From contig NZ_ATVT01000018.1 in NCBI RefSeq assembly GCF_000420865.1, positions 1-64,000 on the forward strand: 64,000 bases of DNA, written 5' to 3'. Positions 62,368 through 64,000 of the stretch are shown here, in pieces. The position numbers and the translations under genes are program-made. The number at the start of each line of letters is the position of its first letter. Position 1 is the stretch's first letter. Under the pieces are notes generated by a model. It did not search any database, was not told the origin of the DNA, and saw only the letters and a list, made by a program, of their open reading frames with translations. This stretch comes from Butyrivibrio sp. XPD2006 (GTDB lineage: Bacteria > Bacillota > Clostridia > Lachnospirales > Lachnospiraceae).

Positions 62368-63108
62368 TCAATATCCATAAATATCGTAAATCTCCGGTGT
62401 ATACTTTCCCGGTGCCTCGTAAATAATGAGTGGCTTCTCAACCGTCAGCCTTGATCTTCCGCCTCTCGCACCCTCGATGAGGACCATGTTCGGTTCCTTA
62501 TCAACATAGGGATAAACCAGCTGCATCCTCTTGGGCTCAATCCTGTACTCATGCATAAGCACCGTGATCTCCGCCAGTCTGAAGGGTCTGTGAACCATAT
62601 AGAACTTACCGCCACTCTTAAGAAGCCTTGCTGCTGCCTTTATGACATCTTCAAGATCGCAGAGTACCTCGTGTCTGGCTATAGCCTTGGGGCCATCCGG
62701 GTTCTTAAGTCCGTGGCCGCCAATCATATACGGCGGGTTACTTGTGACCACGTCAAAAGAGGCAGCGTCAAACAATTGCCCTGCCTCTTTAATATCTCCC
62801 TGTACGATTTTGATTTTGGACTGAAGATCATTGAGAATGACGCTTCGCTGCGCCATATCTGCGCTCTCTTCCTGAATCTCAAGGCCGATCAGCTCAGCGG
62901 CAGGCGTCTTGGCTGCCATGAGGATCGGTATGATCCCTGTACCCGTTCCCAGGTCCAGAACTCTTCCTCCTTCCGGAGCAGAGGCAAATCCTGATAAAAG
63001 AACTGCATCCATTCCAAAACAGAACTTCTCCGGGTCCTGAATTATCCTGTAGCCGTTTCTCTGCAGGTCATCAAGTCTCTCGCCATCTTTCAGATCAATT
63101 GTCCCCAA
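62368..63108 (-). CDS. tRNA1(Val) (adenine-N6)-methyltransferase family protein TrmN6
   Basis: The protein of about 246 residues is an adenine-N6 methyltransferase of the YfiC/YabB family. It has the SAM motif VLDLGTGTG and the catalytic NPPY. The start is uncertain: a TTG at 63106-63108 has an AAGGA site at the right distance and overlaps the ricT stop by 14 bases, while the frame is open back to 63144. The family methylates a purine in tRNA. It is part of the ricT-trmN-rsmI operon. Confidence 0.88.
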   Translation of the reverse strand: MGTIDLKDGERLDDLQRNGYRIIQDPEKFCFGMDAVLLSGFASAPEGGRVLDLGTGTGIIPILMAAKTPAAELIGLEIQEESADMAQRSVILNDLQSKIKIVQGDIKEAGQLFDAASFDVVTSNPPYMIGGHGLKNPDGPKAIARHEVLCDLEDVIKAAARLLKSGGKFYMVHRPFRLAEITVLMHEYRIEPKRMQLVYPYVDKEPNMVLIEGARGGRSRLTVEKPLIIYEAPGKYTPEIYDIYGY

Positions 63109-64000
63109 GCTTGGATTTTCCTTCCTGCTTCTCGATCTTCTCAAGCTTCTCGAGCTCTTTCATCTCTGCATCTTCCTGAGAGTTCTTTTTACCGTTATTG
63201 TTCTTTTTCTTCTGTTTCTTCCTGATGGTTTCTATCTCATCGAGCTTGTACTCGTGAACTTCCTTCTCATCATTGACTTCTACAAGGACCTTCATGGTCT
63301 GTCTGAGAATATTCACAGAAGATACCTCTCCGCCAAGACCATCCTTGGCTATGCAATAGTCTCCTACTGCTGGCATCTTGCGGTTGAGCTCCTCATATAC
63401 ATCTTCCTCATTCTTGAGGCAGCACATGAGTCTTCCGCAAACTCCGGAAATCTTGGTTGGATTAAGAGACAGGCTCTGTTCCTTGGCCATCTTGATTGAT
63501 ACCGGAACGAAGTCCGAAAGATATGAGTGGCAGCACAATGGTCTTCCACAAATGCCATAACCACCGATTATCTTGGTCTCGTCTCTTACACCGATCTGTC
63601 TGAGTTCAATTCTTGTCTTGAATACAGCCGCAAGGTCTTTTACCAGCTCTCTGAAATCGATTCTTCCGTCAGCTGTAAAATAAAAGAGGATCTTGTTGTT
63701 GTCAAAGGTATACTCTGCATCAATGAGTTTCATATCCAGGTTATGCTTTTTGATCTTCTCAAGGCAAACCTTGAAGGCTTCCTTCTCTTTTTCTCTGTTG
63801 GCCTTCTCCTGCTCATCGTCCTTGGTACTGGAGGTGCGAAGAACTGTCTTAAGCGGCTTAACCACCTTGTCGTCCTCGATCTCCTGAGGCTCTGAAACAA
63901 CTGTTCCGTACTCAACGCCTCTTGCTGTCTCTACAATTACATGATCACCCTTTTTGATAACATATTTCCCGGGTGAAAAGTAATATATCTTGCCGGCTGT
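63095..64000 (-). CDS. ricT: PSP1-domain protein RicT (YaaT), 5' end outside the window
   Basis: The frame is open from 63095 to the window edge, giving about 301 visible residues without the start. The N-terminal part begins AGKIYYFSPGKYV. The PSP1 core has the Cys motifs CGRPLCCHSYL and CGRLMCCLKNE, which bind an iron-sulfur cluster in the RicA-RicF-RicT complex. That complex affects RNase Y processing in Bacillus. The C-terminus is a Lys- and Glu-rich coiled tail. An internal GTG at 63865 should not be taken as the true start. Confidence 0.93.
   Translation of the reverse strand, partial: TAGKIYYFSPGKYVIKKGDHVIVETARGVEYGTVVSEPQEIEDDKVVKPLKTVLRTSSTKDDEQEKANREKEKEAFKVCLEKIKKHNLDMKLIDAEYTFDNNKILFYFTADGRIDFRELVKDLAAVFKTRIELRQIGVRDETKIIGGYGICGRPLCCHSYLSDFVPVSIKMAKEQSLSLNPTKISGVCGRLMCCLKNEEDVYEELNRKMPAVGDYCIAKDGLGGEVSSVNILRQTMKVLVEVNDEKEVHEYKLDEIETIRKKQKKKNNNGKKNSQEDAEMKELEKLEKIEKQEGKSKLGDN

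Overview
The window looks like chromosome from a rumen or gut Lachnospiraceae bacterium of the Butyrivibrio/Pseudobutyrivibrio type. This is inferred from the low-GC Firmicute gene set (HprK, a Crh-like HPr, WhiA, RapZ, a RicT-TrmN-RsmI block, UvrC, FtsH), the abundance of signal-less intracellular glycoside hydrolases, YesM/YesN-type two-component control of sugar ABC transport, and strong Shine-Dalgarno sequences. No rRNA, tRNA, CRISPR array or prophage was seen. Almost every gene is on the minus strand.

Layout: 1-1740 is an IS200/IS605-family element with divergent tnpB (cut by the window edge) and tnpA. 1834-3619 holds mgtE and its long leader, followed by an untracked 50-codon plus-strand ORF. 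3822-8766 is a tight minus-strand run: serine hydrolase, Nudix hydrolase, FNR-type regulator, and an 825-residue adenosine-deaminase-like protein with a Rossmann/SLOG-like C-terminal domain. 8793-15368 holds a Na/Pi cotransporter, a GNAT protein and a large diguanylate cyclase with an S-component-like membrane domain and a propeller sensor. 15720-20679 is the cell-envelope/carbon-control block crh-whiA-rapZ-murB-glucokinase-hprK. 20693-25311 holds a PBP-vWA lipoprotein, two small coiled-coil or membrane proteins and another lipoprotein. UvrC follows. 27574-33037 is a mannitol-type PTS operon with its own HPr. 33253-37174 holds a peptidase E-like/GGDEF/EAL phosphodiesterase and an exported protein. 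37381-38583 is an intracellular GH10 xylanase. 38638-40438 holds three small immunity-type proteins. ftsH and pyrG are divergent at 40582-44521. 44577-57055 is a polysaccharide utilisation locus: ABC importer, heparinase II/III-family lyase, GH88, DUF2264/GH154-like enzyme, a discoidin-like protein and YesM/YesN. 57079-64000 holds an acyltransferase, pckA, a GH27 alpha-galactosidase and the rsmI-trmN-ricT block.

How the genes work together: the two HPr-like proteins look complementary. The one beside whiA has Ser46 but Glu at position 15, so it can only be a regulatory HprK substrate. The one in the mannitol operon has His15 but His at position 46, so it can only be a phosphocarrier. HprK is encoded in between. 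In the 44-57 kb locus every enzyme lacks a signal peptide, so uronic-acid-containing oligosaccharides are probably imported by the ABC system and degraded in the cytoplasm.

The best candidates for something undescribed are: the Nudix / FNR-type regulator / ADA-SLOG-like run at 3.8-7.6 kb; the reciprocal HPr pair; and two c-di-GMP enzymes with unusual sensor domains (a peptidase E fold on an EAL phosphodiesterase, and an S-component-like membrane domain on a propeller-GGDEF protein). These assignments rest on motifs read by eye, with no database search.
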